Below, piece after piece: positions 8,642-15,945 of a DNA stretch of 30,897 nt. This DNA is from a virus. Location: positions 1-30,897 of the IMG/VR virus record IMGVR_UViG_3300029319_000297; one strand, 5' to 3'. Within the stretch, counting starts at the first letter, position 1. Every line of letters starts with the position of its first letter. A program made the translations under genes and the position numbers. The notes under the pieces are model-generated. The model searched no databases. It was given only the letters and a program-made list of their open reading frames with translations, and had not been told where the DNA came from.

Positions 8642-9250
8642 ATGAATTTAAAAAATTCCTATTGGTATTTTAAAGGTGTAATTAGACCAGAGATATGTGA
8701 TCGTATCATTGCTATGGGTAAGAGAAGGTGTAATAAATTAGGACAGGTGAATAAAGAATCACCTAAAGAAGTAGAAGAGTATAGTCAAGAAGAACTTGAT
8801 AATCTGTTAAAGGTTAGAAACTCTCATGTCGCTTGGTTAGATGAACCTTGGATTTATAACATACTAAAACCTTTGGTAGATGAAGCAAACAAAAATGCTG
8901 GGTGGAACTTTCAATGGGATACAACAGAGTCAGCACAGTTCACAGAATACAAACCAGGTCAATTTTATGATTGGCACCCCGACATGGGAACTGACCCATA
9001 TTCAGAGGGTAAGTGGCAAGGTAAGTATAGAAAATTATCTACCACATTATTGTTAAATGACCCTAGCGAATTTGATGGAGGTACGCTAGAATTTCATCAT
9101 CACAGAGATAAACTCACAATATGTGAGGAACTAGATATGCAAGGGTCATTAGTCGTATTTCCCTCATTTGTATATCATAGAGTAAACCCAGTAACTAGGG
9201 GTGTTAGATACTCTCTAGTCACATGGAATTGTGGATTTCCTTTCGTATGA
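8642..9250 (+). CDS. 2OG-Fe(II) oxygenase, PKHD/prolyl-hydroxylase type
   Basis: The 202-residue protein is the most canonical member. It has FYDWHPDMG with H112-x-D114, LSTTLLLNDPSEFDGGTLEF at about 132-151, GSLVVFPSFVYHRVNPV with H179, and GVRYSLVTW with R189. This spans the full double-stranded beta-helix core of PKHD-type hydroxylases such as PiuC, at a comparable length. The ATG follows the previous stop with no gap, and its own stop overlaps a tiny lysine-rich gene. Confidence 0.9.
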   Translation: MNLKNSYWYFKGVIRPEICDRIIAMGKRRCNKLGQVNKESPKEVEEYSQEELDNLLKVRNSHVAWLDEPWIYNILKPLVDEANKNAGWNFQWDTTESAQFTEYKPGQFYDWHPDMGTDPYSEGKWQGKYRKLSTTLLLNDPSEFDGGTLEFHHHRDKLTICEELDMQGSLVVFPSFVYHRVNPVTRGVRYSLVTWNCGFPFV

Positions 9251-9351
9251 AAACAGAACTACTACTAAAAATTTACAAGGCGGTCAAGGTAAAACCTAAA
9301 CCAAAGATCAAACCTGTTCGCAAACATTACAACGCACATTTATTCGGGTGA
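9247..9351 (+). CDS. 34-residue lysine-rich peptide
   Basis: The 34-codon frame MKTELLLKIYKAVKVKPKPK... is strongly basic (about ten Lys plus Arg/His in 34). It is joined at both ends by overlaps: ATGA with the stop of the oxygenase before it, and GTGA with the start of the next. Without it there would be an isolated ~100-base gap in an otherwise gap-free run. This makes it a real, coupled gene rather than noise. The function is unknown; binding to nucleic acid or to a neighbouring enzyme is speculation. Confidence 0.65.
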   Translation: MKTELLLKIYKAVKVKPKPKIKPVRKHYNAHLFG

Positions 9352-9872
9352 TTTACGTTTCTCAAACAAATATAACACCAGAGTTATCAAAGGAACTCAT
9401 AGAGTTCTTTAACTCTAATATACTTAAGACATATGTCTGGGACGAAACCAGAGTCTTAAGTATGGACGCTGGTGGCATGGGAAATAAAGACTTACCTGAC
9501 ACATATTATAAGTTAGTAGAACTTACTAAGACTATCAAATCATTTGTAGATCATGATTCTAAATTTAAGATACTGCAAAATGTAGAGATAGTTAAGTATC
9601 CTTGTGGAGCTGCAAAGGGATATCATTATGATGTAACTAGAAAGACAACTACAGGTGCATCTATCACATATCTAAATGATGATTATATTGGTGGTAATAC
9701 TATTATTGGAGGTGTTGATGTTCAACCTATGATGGGTCGGACAGTATATTTTGATGGGTGTGAGTTTAGACACGCTGTATCAAATGTTCTCAAAGGAGAT
9801 AGATACACAATATCATCATGGTATGGTGAAGATGTATCATTACCACTCAACAAAGATTTCACCAACTTATGA
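9348..9872 (+). CDS. 2OG-Fe(II) oxygenase, H-x-D type
   Basis: The 174-residue protein has GYHYDVTR with H93-x-D95, SITYLNDDYIGGNT at about 105-118, GRTVYFDGCEFRHAVSNV with H142, and GDRYTISSWY with R152. All Fe(II) and 2-oxoglutarate ligands are therefore present. The start is a GTG overlapping the stop of the lysine-rich peptide (GTGA). It shares the 'Y-L-N-x-x-Y/F...G' pattern and short length with the next gene, so both may derive from one ancestor. Confidence 0.85.
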   Translation: MIYVSQTNITPELSKELIEFFNSNILKTYVWDETRVLSMDAGGMGNKDLPDTYYKLVELTKTIKSFVDHDSKFKILQNVEIVKYPCGAAKGYHYDVTRKTTTGASITYLNDDYIGGNTIIGGVDVQPMMGRTVYFDGCEFRHAVSNVLKGDRYTISSWYGEDVSLPLNKDFTNL

Positions 9873-10345
9873 AAATTATTGACAAAGCATTAGATGTAGA
9901 ATTATTTTCTATCATTAGAAAATTAGGTTGTGACTCTCAAAGTTTACCTTGGTATTTGGAGACCGATATATCTGGTATGGGTGAAGAAGAAAATTGTTAT
10001 TTCACCCATTTGTTTTACAATAATGATACTGTTTGTAGTGACTATATGAAGTGGGGTCAAGCATTAAAAAATTATCTGGGAGCAAAAGCATTCATCAGAA
10101 TCAAAGCAAATTTATATCCAAGAACCGACACTATTGTGCATCATACAGATCATGTTGACTATGATTTTGATCATAAAGCTGCTATACTATACTTAAATAC
10201 AAATGATGGATTTACTGTAATTGGTGACGAAAAAATTGAATCAGTAGCAAATAGAATGTTATTGTTTAATCCTCAGATACCACACCATAGCACAACTTGT
10301 ACTGATACTCAATTCAGATCAAACATCAATTTTAATTATTTCTGA
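9869..10345 (+). CDS. 2OG-Fe(II) oxygenase, short MKIID type
   Basis: The 158-residue protein begins MKIIDKALDVELF. It has VHHTDHVDYD with H92-x-D94, AAILYLNTNDGFT, a distal IPHHSTT (H139/H140) and FRSNINFNYF with R150. It is a clear paralogue of the gene at 13230, which shares MKVID, IYYVNSNNGYT, NRVVIFN and INLNYF. The Gly-Gly strand seen in prolyl-hydroxylase types is absent, so its substrate class probably differs. It has 4-bp overlap before it and one-base overlap after it. Confidence 0.8.
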   Translation: MKIIDKALDVELFSIIRKLGCDSQSLPWYLETDISGMGEEENCYFTHLFYNNDTVCSDYMKWGQALKNYLGAKAFIRIKANLYPRTDTIVHHTDHVDYDFDHKAAILYLNTNDGFTVIGDEKIESVANRMLLFNPQIPHHSTTCTDTQFRSNINFNYF

Positions 10346-10701
10346 TGACTAGAATCTTAGACCCAAGAGAAACATATATTTTTCCAGAGTATGTCAATGT
10401 TCCATACACAGGAGACTATGAGCAACTTTGTAAAGGTATTGAAGAAGTATTGAAAAATGAATTCAATGCTAAGATTGAGTATGCAGAAGTCAGAGAACTA
10501 GAAGATGAAGATGTATGTTCTGATGGACAGTTCACTGCTGTAGTATCTACAGTTACAGGAACTTTATACATCTATTGTTGGGAGGTTCATGGTTGTTCAC
10601 ATGAATTCAAATTAAAACCTGTCACGAAACATATTCAAAGAGGAATCATGTATCGTCTTATAAATGTGAGGGATATAGAAAATGCAAAACATTATTTTTA
10701 A
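10345..10701 (+). CDS. Unknown 118-residue protein inside the oxygenase block
   Basis: I do not recognise this protein (MTRILDPRETYIFPEYVNVP...). It has no H-x-D/E/H pair and no membrane segment. The middle is acidic (RELEDEDVCSDG), followed by strand-rich segments (FTAVVSTVTGTLYIYCWEV). It shares one base with the gene before (TGATG) and overlaps the next by 20 bases, so it is co-translated with oxygenases on both sides. An accessory or substrate-binding role is possible but unsupported. Confidence 0.65.
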   Translation: MTRILDPRETYIFPEYVNVPYTGDYEQLCKGIEEVLKNEFNAKIEYAEVRELEDEDVCSDGQFTAVVSTVTGTLYIYCWEVHGCSHEFKLKPVTKHIQRGIMYRLINVRDIENAKHYF

Positions 10702-11278
10702 GATCGTATCTAATCTACCAGTAGTTTTTATTCAAGACTTTTATGATAAAGAAGAACTTGAATTGATTATGAAAGAACTACATTATTTTAGAGACGAAAA
10801 TATATTTAAGAAACCAGGTGACCCATTTGGACCTGGTACTGCTATTCGTGATGGTGTTGAATTGAAAGATGGTTTAGGGTTACACTTAGATGGTTTCTAT
10901 AGTGGTAAAAGAGAAGAGTCGGACATATTAAGAGTCAATAGAAAATTATTTTCAACTGAAGTTGTAAAGTTATTGGAAGGATTGCATACATTTTTTAGAT
11001 ACATTTCAGAATCATCTGAAGATAATACCAAGATACATTACTTCAATAAAGGTAATCATTATAAACAACATATAGATTCAACAACTGTAACTGCTATCTC
11101 ATACTTTCATGACATACCAAAGACATTTACTGGTGGGGAGTTGATTATAGAATCACAACTTCAACTACCTTGCCTAAATAATTCACTTGTAATATTTCCC
11201 TCGATCTTATGGCATGAAGTGACACCCGTAGAAGGAACGGGTAGATATGCTATGAGTCAATTCATATCAATGGCATGA
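10682..11278 (+). CDS. 2OG-Fe(II) oxygenase, prolyl-hydroxylase type
   Basis: The 198-residue protein has NHYKQHIDSTTVTAISYFHD with H130-x-D132, FTGGELIIES around 149-157, LVIFPSILWHEVTPV with H178, and GRYAMSQF with R188. The Gly-Gly-Glu-Leu strand and W-H-x-V-x-P are typical of prolyl-4-hydroxylase-like enzymes. Its start lies 20 bases inside the preceding gene, an unusually long overlap for this block. The stop overlaps the next ATG by 4 bp. Confidence 0.85.
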   Translation: MQNIIFKIVSNLPVVFIQDFYDKEELELIMKELHYFRDENIFKKPGDPFGPGTAIRDGVELKDGLGLHLDGFYSGKREESDILRVNRKLFSTEVVKLLEGLHTFFRYISESSEDNTKIHYFNKGNHYKQHIDSTTVTAISYFHDIPKTFTGGELIIESQLQLPCLNNSLVIFPSILWHEVTPVEGTGRYAMSQFISMA

Positions 11279-11916
11279 AACTAACTCAATTTGAAAGCGA
11301 TCCACCAAAGACTAAGTTTGCACCAGTATTTGATTATTGGGTGTATGAAAACTTTGTAGATATTGGCGATTTAAAATCAATTATATTATCAAAAGAAAAA
11401 GAAATCATAGAAGGTAATCCATACACACATGATTGGAATACAGGATTGGGTAAGGATAGTTTAACATCTCGATCTGATTGCTACAATATATTGAAGTGGG
11501 GTGAAGCACATTTTTTAAAAGAGATTATCAGATCATCACATGACAATATGATTACCGAGTTAGGATATAATTGGGAGAATAGAATCTATGTTCAATGTTG
11601 GGCAAACGTATTAAGAAAAGGTCAAGCAATAAAACAACATCATCACTGGGATAGTCCTTACACATATCTTGGAGGACATATATGTTTAGATAATTATGAT
11701 ACGAGTACTCATTATGAAATACCATACTGTAAAAAATTATATTCATCACCAAATGAACTAGGCAAGGTGACATTATTTCCAAATTGGTTAGAGCATTTCA
11801 CCGACCCATACGAGGGGTCAGATGAACGTGTAACACTAGCATTTGATATAATCACAGAGGTAGTATATAATGAAGATGTATTTAATAATAAAAAAGATCA
11901 TTGGGTTCAGTTATGA
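11275..11916 (+). CDS. Putative 2OG-Fe(II) oxygenase-like protein, HHH-W-D type
   Basis: The 213-residue protein resembles the Oxy_5 group: WANVLRKGQAIKQHHHWDSPYTYLGGHICLD, then VTLFPNWLEHFTD and ERVTLAFDI. The metal site is unclear. H122-H123-H124 is followed by W125-D126, so either H-x-H or H-x-D (H124-x-D126) could bind iron. H174 and R185 complete the set. The ending AFDIITE is shared with the gene at 12616 (AFDLITE), supporting recent common ancestry. Their separation by one QueG-like gene suggests insertion between two paralogues or duplication around it. Confidence 0.7.
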   Translation: MKLTQFESDPPKTKFAPVFDYWVYENFVDIGDLKSIILSKEKEIIEGNPYTHDWNTGLGKDSLTSRSDCYNILKWGEAHFLKEIIRSSHDNMITELGYNWENRIYVQCWANVLRKGQAIKQHHHWDSPYTYLGGHICLDNYDTSTHYEIPYCKKLYSSPNELGKVTLFPNWLEHFTDPYEGSDERVTLAFDIITEVVYNEDVFNNKKDHWVQL

Positions 11917-12623
11917 ATCTCAATGATATTCGAGTTGCTATAGATCATGTAATAGAAGATGCTCCTCTATTATATGATTTGTCAGTAACAACACCACCAC
12001 CTGATTTAGTAAGACAAAGAACTCAAGACCATTACAACACATCAATGCCTGACTCTCATGGTAGAGATTTTTCTATACATGAGAATTGTAAGTCTGTAAT
12101 TGTATGGAATGTTTTTAGTACAGTCGCATACGATTATCATTACAAGAATGAATTTCTACCAAAGATACTCATGTATCTTAATTACAGATGGGGTATGAAT
12201 GGTTATAGTTTTGGTTATGATGATTATGTATTGAATCGTAAGCAATTTGCAATGCGATCTGGTTCAGCAACATTAGCAAAGAACTCTCTAGCATTTCATG
12301 AAAAGTTTGGACTCAATTATAAAATTGAATTAATCCTAACTAATTGTGAATTTGAAGAGACAACCATAGTTGATGGTAATCCTCACTATGATAATTGTTT
12401 AGGTTGTCCTGCTCCTTGTGTTACTAACTGCCCTATGAATTGCAAAATGGATTTCGATCTAGTAGATTGGGAAGATTGTGCAAATTTTGTAGATACACCT
12501 GCTGCTTTCAAAGACCTTGATGGTATTTGTAGGATATGTCAAACAAGTTGCCCTTATTCTGAGCAACTAAAATCTGACATCTTGGAAGTCAACTCTAACT
12601 ATGGAATGAGATTAAATGTCTGA
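11913..12623 (+). CDS. QueG-like double [4Fe-4S] protein, lacking the B12 domain
   Basis: The 236-residue protein carries C162-x2-C165-x3-C169-x3-C173-P and C206-x2-C209-x3-C213-P, two ferredoxin-type [4Fe-4S] motifs. Before them lies SATLAKNSLAFHEKFGLNYKIELILTNCEFE (in parts: LAKNSLAFHEKFG and IELILTNCEFE). This matches the G-K-N-S-L / L-T-D-L segment of epoxyqueuosine reductase and related B12-dependent reductases. Full QueG is about 380 residues with an N-terminal cobalamin domain, and only a shorter N-terminal region is present here. The ATG at 11913 is chosen because it overlaps the previous stop (ATGA). A role as electron carrier or reductase for neighbouring oxygenases is speculation. 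Confidence 0.65.
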   Translation: MNLNDIRVAIDHVIEDAPLLYDLSVTTPPPDLVRQRTQDHYNTSMPDSHGRDFSIHENCKSVIVWNVFSTVAYDYHYKNEFLPKILMYLNYRWGMNGYSFGYDDYVLNRKQFAMRSGSATLAKNSLAFHEKFGLNYKIELILTNCEFEETTIVDGNPHYDNCLGCPAPCVTNCPMNCKMDFDLVDWEDCANFVDTPAAFKDLDGICRICQTSCPYSEQLKSDILEVNSNYGMRLNV

Positions 12624-13233
12624 ACAATTATCTTGGGAACTATCACAGTCTAACAATTATTTTGCTCCTCAGTTTACAATTAAAATGTGGGAAGATCATC
12701 TACCTCACTCATTAATTGATGATGTCATGGGTGTCACTCTACATCAAGAACTAGATGGATTATTTGATAATGATCTATGGGAACATTATAATGTATTCAA
12801 GTGGGATTATCCTTGCATTCGAGAATTGAATGACAATATCAAAGAATGCTATAAAAATTTCTGTACATATTTGAAGATCCCTATAGAAAAAGTTTGGATC
12901 AGAGGTTGGATTTATCCTCAAAAAAGAGGCATGAAGTTAGATAGACATATACACGCATTACACGAGAACTCTTATCTTAGTGGTAACTTGTGTTTAACTC
13001 AAAATCAAACAACAACAGATTATGATATACCTTACATTGGTTGGGTAAAGATAGATAATCAAAAAGGTAAGATGATTTTATTTCCGTCTAGCATACCGCA
13101 CGCTTCGGACACATTACAAGAGGACTCAAGATATACATTAGCATTTGATCTCATAACAGAGCAAGGTATGGATTACTTTTGGAATCATAATGCAACTGAA
13201 TATGACCCTCTATTATTAGCAACTGAATTATGA
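12616..13233 (+). CDS. Putative 2OG-Fe(II) oxygenase, H-x-H type
   Basis: The 205-residue protein is paralogous to the one at 11275. It has RHIHALHENSYLSGNLCLT with H111-x-H113, TDYDIPY (compare THYEIPY), KMILFPSSIPHASD with H162, and SRYTLAFDLITE with R172. The N-terminal 100 residues are Trp-rich and poorly conserved. It overlaps the QueG-like gene by 8 bases and the next gene by 4. Confidence 0.7.
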   Translation: MSEQLSWELSQSNNYFAPQFTIKMWEDHLPHSLIDDVMGVTLHQELDGLFDNDLWEHYNVFKWDYPCIRELNDNIKECYKNFCTYLKIPIEKVWIRGWIYPQKRGMKLDRHIHALHENSYLSGNLCLTQNQTTTDYDIPYIGWVKIDNQKGKMILFPSSIPHASDTLQEDSRYTLAFDLITEQGMDYFWNHNATEYDPLLLATEL

Positions 13234-13718
13234 AAGTTATTGACGATTTTTTACAATGGGAAGATTTTTTAAGGATTAACAATTTGATGTTAAGTCCAGA
13301 ATTTTCATGGTTTTATAATTCATTTGTTGATGATGAATATGGTGAAGACGGTGAAAAATATCAACTCACCCATACATTTTATAAACAACCAAATGGAAAC
13401 AATAGTGAACATATACACATATTAAATCCTCTATTTAAAAAGTTGAATGCACAGTTATTGGTTAGAGTAAAAGCAAATATGAATCCTAGATCAGTTGACA
13501 AAGAACTAGGAGTGCTTCATAGAGACGTAAAATATGATTGTAATACTGCAATATATTATGTCAATAGCAACAATGGATACACAGAGTTTGAAGATGGAAC
13601 TCAAGTAAAATCAGTTGAGAATAGAGTTGTTATATTTAATTCAAATATGCTACACACAGGAAGAAATTGTACTGATGAGAATGTCAGAGTCTTAATCAAT
13701 CTAAATTACTTCACATGA
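13230..13718 (+). CDS. 2OG-Fe(II) oxygenase, short MKVID type
   Basis: The 162-residue paralogue of the gene at 9869 has MKVIDDFLQWEDF, LTHTFYKQ (compare FTHLFYNN), RVKANMNPR (compare RIKANLYPR), VLHRDVKYD with H97-x-D99, AIYYVNSNNGYT, NRVVIFNSNMLHTG with H142, and VRVLINLNYF with R153. The two copies are spread across the block, not adjacent, so duplication was followed by rearrangement or involved a multi-gene segment. Confidence 0.8.
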   Translation: MKVIDDFLQWEDFLRINNLMLSPEFSWFYNSFVDDEYGEDGEKYQLTHTFYKQPNGNNSEHIHILNPLFKKLNAQLLVRVKANMNPRSVDKELGVLHRDVKYDCNTAIYYVNSNNGYTEFEDGTQVKSVENRVVIFNSNMLHTGRNCTDENVRVLINLNYFT

Positions 13719-14191
13719 ATACAGTTCATTATATACCAGAGATATTGACTGACATTAGAAGGCAACAGTCCATTGATGATTGTGAGTCTCTCTTACTTAC
13801 AGGACAACAATTATCAGAGCATTTTGGCAAAGGAACATATCCTGGCAGACAAACATTTTCTAACTTACATCACAATGATCTTTATGATGACATATTTGAG
13901 ACTATGTTGTATAATATTAAGAAGTATCTAAAGGAAGATTTATCAATAGACAAAGCATGGATTAACTGGACAGATGGAGACAAGCAACATGAATGTTGGC
14001 ACACTCACAAACCTGCAAAGTTATCTGCTGTATATTATATGACACCATATAATTGTGGCACTCAGTTTCAAGATCAATTTGTTGAGACTGAACTCAATAG
14101 TCTATTAGTATTTCCGTCCGATCTATTACACACAGCACCAGTATCTAACAATAGATATGACAGATACACAATGGCATTTGATCTTGTATGA
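13715..14191 (+). CDS. Putative 2OG-Fe(II) oxygenase, H-x-H type
   Basis: The 158-residue protein has ECWHTHKPAKLSAVYYMTP with H96-x-H98, LLVFPSDLLHTAPV with H139, and DRYTMAFDLV with R150. It belongs with the Oxy_5-like genes at 7485 and 12616 by the L-S-A/G-x-Y-Y strand and the F-P-S-D-L-L-H motif, but is shorter. ATGA overlaps join it on both sides. Confidence 0.7.
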   Translation: MNTVHYIPEILTDIRRQQSIDDCESLLLTGQQLSEHFGKGTYPGRQTFSNLHHNDLYDDIFETMLYNIKKYLKEDLSIDKAWINWTDGDKQHECWHTHKPAKLSAVYYMTPYNCGTQFQDQFVETELNSLLVFPSDLLHTAPVSNNRYDRYTMAFDLV

Positions 14192-14769
14192 ACTTAAAAG
14201 ATTTTTATTTTAAAAATAGTTATGCTGTAGTTCGTAAATTGGCAAATCCATTACTACTCAGAAACCTACCTCAACTATATGTTGAAGGACACGAGGAGTA
14301 TAATTATAGAGACCCTAGTAAACATCAATTTTTTAATGATGAGAGACAGGTTAATGGTGCATACTCAAGAACAAACCACCCATTTTATAAAGACCTACAC
14401 AGACAATTACGTACTGTATTAGAAAATATATTAGAAACAAAACTAATACCAACATATTATTTTGATAGAATATATTATTCTGGACAAGAGTTAGTTCCTC
14501 ATACTGATTGGGAAGGTTGTGAAGTAAGTGTTACCTTACAAATAGAAACAACATTAAAATCTGCATGGGACTTTTATGTTGAAGGGACACCAATAAAAAT
14601 GGAAGATGGGGACGCTGTTATATACAATGGTATGTTCGCTAAACATTGGAGAAAACCTATGGAAGGTAACTCAAAAGATTATCATCATCAAATCTTTTTA
14701 CATTACGTCATACATAATAGTCCTTGCTATTTTACTATGTTAGAAAACAAATGGGAGTTAAATGATTAA
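14188..14769 (+). CDS. 2OG-Fe(II) oxygenase, H-T-D type, paralogue 1
   Basis: The 193-residue protein has LVPHTDWEGCEVSVTLQIE with H105-x-D107, GDAVIYNGMFAKHWRKPM with H153, and DYHHQIFLHYV in the last core strand. It shares this layout with the next gene (IKHTDRPACEISATVHL, GDAIIYLGCTTQHWRE, HFCQLFLHWV), so the two form an adjacent duplicated pair. The usual C-terminal Arg is not in the common R-x-S/T position; the 2-oxoglutarate anchor may be R155 or differ. It overlaps the next gene by 8 bases. Confidence 0.75.
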   Translation: MNLKDFYFKNSYAVVRKLANPLLLRNLPQLYVEGHEEYNYRDPSKHQFFNDERQVNGAYSRTNHPFYKDLHRQLRTVLENILETKLIPTYYFDRIYYSGQELVPHTDWEGCEVSVTLQIETTLKSAWDFYVEGTPIKMEDGDAVIYNGMFAKHWRKPMEGNSKDYHHQIFLHYVIHNSPCYFTMLENKWELND

Positions 14770-15394
14770 CAGACAACTATTAGAAAAAGGTTATATGATT
14801 GTTAATGGATTTGTTAATCCAGAATACTGTCATGAACTCTATCAAGACTTATTGAAAGATGGTAGAACAGAAAACACATTTATGTGTGATGACTTTCATG
14901 GTGCAGTTCACAACCACCCCAACCCAGTTGCAGCAGTTGAAATTCTACATTACATGACTAAGTATATGACTGACTTAGTTGAAGAGTCATTATTTCCTAC
15001 TTATTCATACATGAGAATCTACAATAAAGATTCTTTTTTAATCAAGCATACAGATAGACCTGCGTGTGAAATATCAGCAACAGTTCATTTAGGTTCAGAT
15101 AAAGAGTGGTCAATGGGTGTGGAACGTCCTATTACAAGAGCAAGATCAAAGATAAATCTAAAACCTGGTGATGCTATCATATATTTGGGTTGCACGACTC
15201 AGCATTGGAGAGAAGGTTCATATACAGGAGATCATTTTTGTCAACTATTCTTGCATTGGGTAAGGAGTAGAGGTAAATTTGCATATACTTTAAACGATAA
15301 GGACAGGACACAACCACCAAGCGGTTGGGTCGGAGACCTTGTGACAGAGTATGAGAATATGCTAACTGGCACAACACCCTCGACAGACCAGTAG
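14762..15394 (+). CDS. 2OG-Fe(II) oxygenase, H-T-D type, paralogue 2
   Basis: The 210-residue last member of the block has LIKHTDRPACEISATVHLG with H96-x-D98, PGDAIIYLGCTTQHWRE with H148, and HFCQLFLHWVRSRG. The ~45-residue tail after the core is absent from its neighbour. The 3' end of the gene contains the dyad and overlaps the -35 of the next promoter, so the boundary between oxygenase and early regions lies inside its final codons. Confidence 0.8.
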   Translation: MINRQLLEKGYMIVNGFVNPEYCHELYQDLLKDGRTENTFMCDDFHGAVHNHPNPVAAVEILHYMTKYMTDLVEESLFPTYSYMRIYNKDSFLIKHTDRPACEISATVHLGSDKEWSMGVERPITRARSKINLKPGDAIIYLGCTTQHWREGSYTGDHFCQLFLHWVRSRGKFAYTLNDKDRTQPPSGWVGDLVTEYENMLTGTTPSTDQ

Positions 15395-15408
15395 AATTGT
15401 GCTATGAT
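15350..15408 (+). promoter_or_regulatory. Sigma70-type promoter with degenerate dyad
   Basis: TCGACA (15380-15385), N17, TATGAT (15403-15408). A right half-site ACTGGCACA (15365-15373) ends 29 bp before the -10; the left half TATGAGAAT is weak. Drives the gene at 15435. Confidence 0.6.
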
Positions 15409-15434
15409 TCAGAGGTAGTAAATAACTCACAACA

Positions 15435-15635
15435 ATGCCTCAATTCACATTGACTTGTACTGATGATGACGAGACCATTACTAGCAAAGAGTTTGAAGCA
15501 ACAATTTTGACTGAAGTTGTTGAAAAAACTCAAGACTTTTTGCATGGTGTAGGTTACGTCTTTGAAGAATTGCAAGTCTTAGAAGAAAATGATGAAAGTG
15601 TAACAACAGATAATGTTATTCCTTTCAATCGTTAA
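15435..15635 (+). CDS. Small conserved phage protein, unknown function
   Basis: The 66-residue acidic protein (MPQFTLTCTDDDETITSKEFEATILTEVV...) has a predicted strand-helix pattern: FTLTCTD, then a helix through EVVEKTQDFLHGVGY. I recall similar small proteins from marine T4-like phages but know no function. It has its own promoter ending at 15408, with a short leader of about 20 nt. It is the first gene after the oxygenase block. Confidence 0.7.
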   Translation: MPQFTLTCTDDDETITSKEFEATILTEVVEKTQDFLHGVGYVFEELQVLEENDESVTTDNVIPFNR

Positions 15636-15673
15636 TACATAATACAAGTAGTTTATTAATTACTATCAATCAC

Positions 15674-15850
15674 ATGGGAAAAACTTTTCGCAGAGGTGGG
15701 TCTGAAAGGGGTAACTACTCTTTCGGCAAATCTATTCGGGATAAACGTCAAAACAATGGCGGTATTAACAGAGTTCCAAAGGGAGACTATTCTTATGAAA
15801 AAGACCAAGCAAGAGAAAGAAAACCAAGAACTCGAACGGATAGATGGTAA
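15674..15850 (+). CDS. 58-residue basic protein, unknown
   Basis: A 58-codon frame starts MGKTFRRGGSERGNYSFGKSIRDKR and ends RKPRTRTDRW. It is Arg/Lys/Gly-rich and likely unstructured, as expected for a nucleic-acid-binding tail. Another frame across part of this region starts only at GTG 15696, so the ATG here is better. It overlaps the following acidic gene by 56 bases in a different frame. Confidence 0.6.
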   Translation: MGKTFRRGGSERGNYSFGKSIRDKRQNNGGINRVPKGDYSYEKDQARERKPRTRTDRW

Positions 15851-15941
15851 GGAGTGGGAAGATGATGGTCTCGATTATGAAGACCTCTATTATGATGATA
15901 GTTCAGAAGTTGACTACGGATTAGAATACACCCTATCCTAA
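15795..15941 (+). CDS. 48-residue acidic protein, unknown
   Basis: The ATG at 15795 is chosen over an upstream GTG (15696) because GGGAG at 15781-15785 lies nine bases before it. The product is lysine/glutamate-rich at the start (MKKTKQEKENQELER), then strongly acidic (EWEDDGLDYEDLYYDD). The charge is opposite to that of the overlapping upstream gene. Whether the two proteins interact is unknown. Confidence 0.55.
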   Translation: MKKTKQEKENQELERIDGKEWEDDGLDYEDLYYDDSSEVDYGLEYTLS

Positions 15942-15945
15942 ATAA

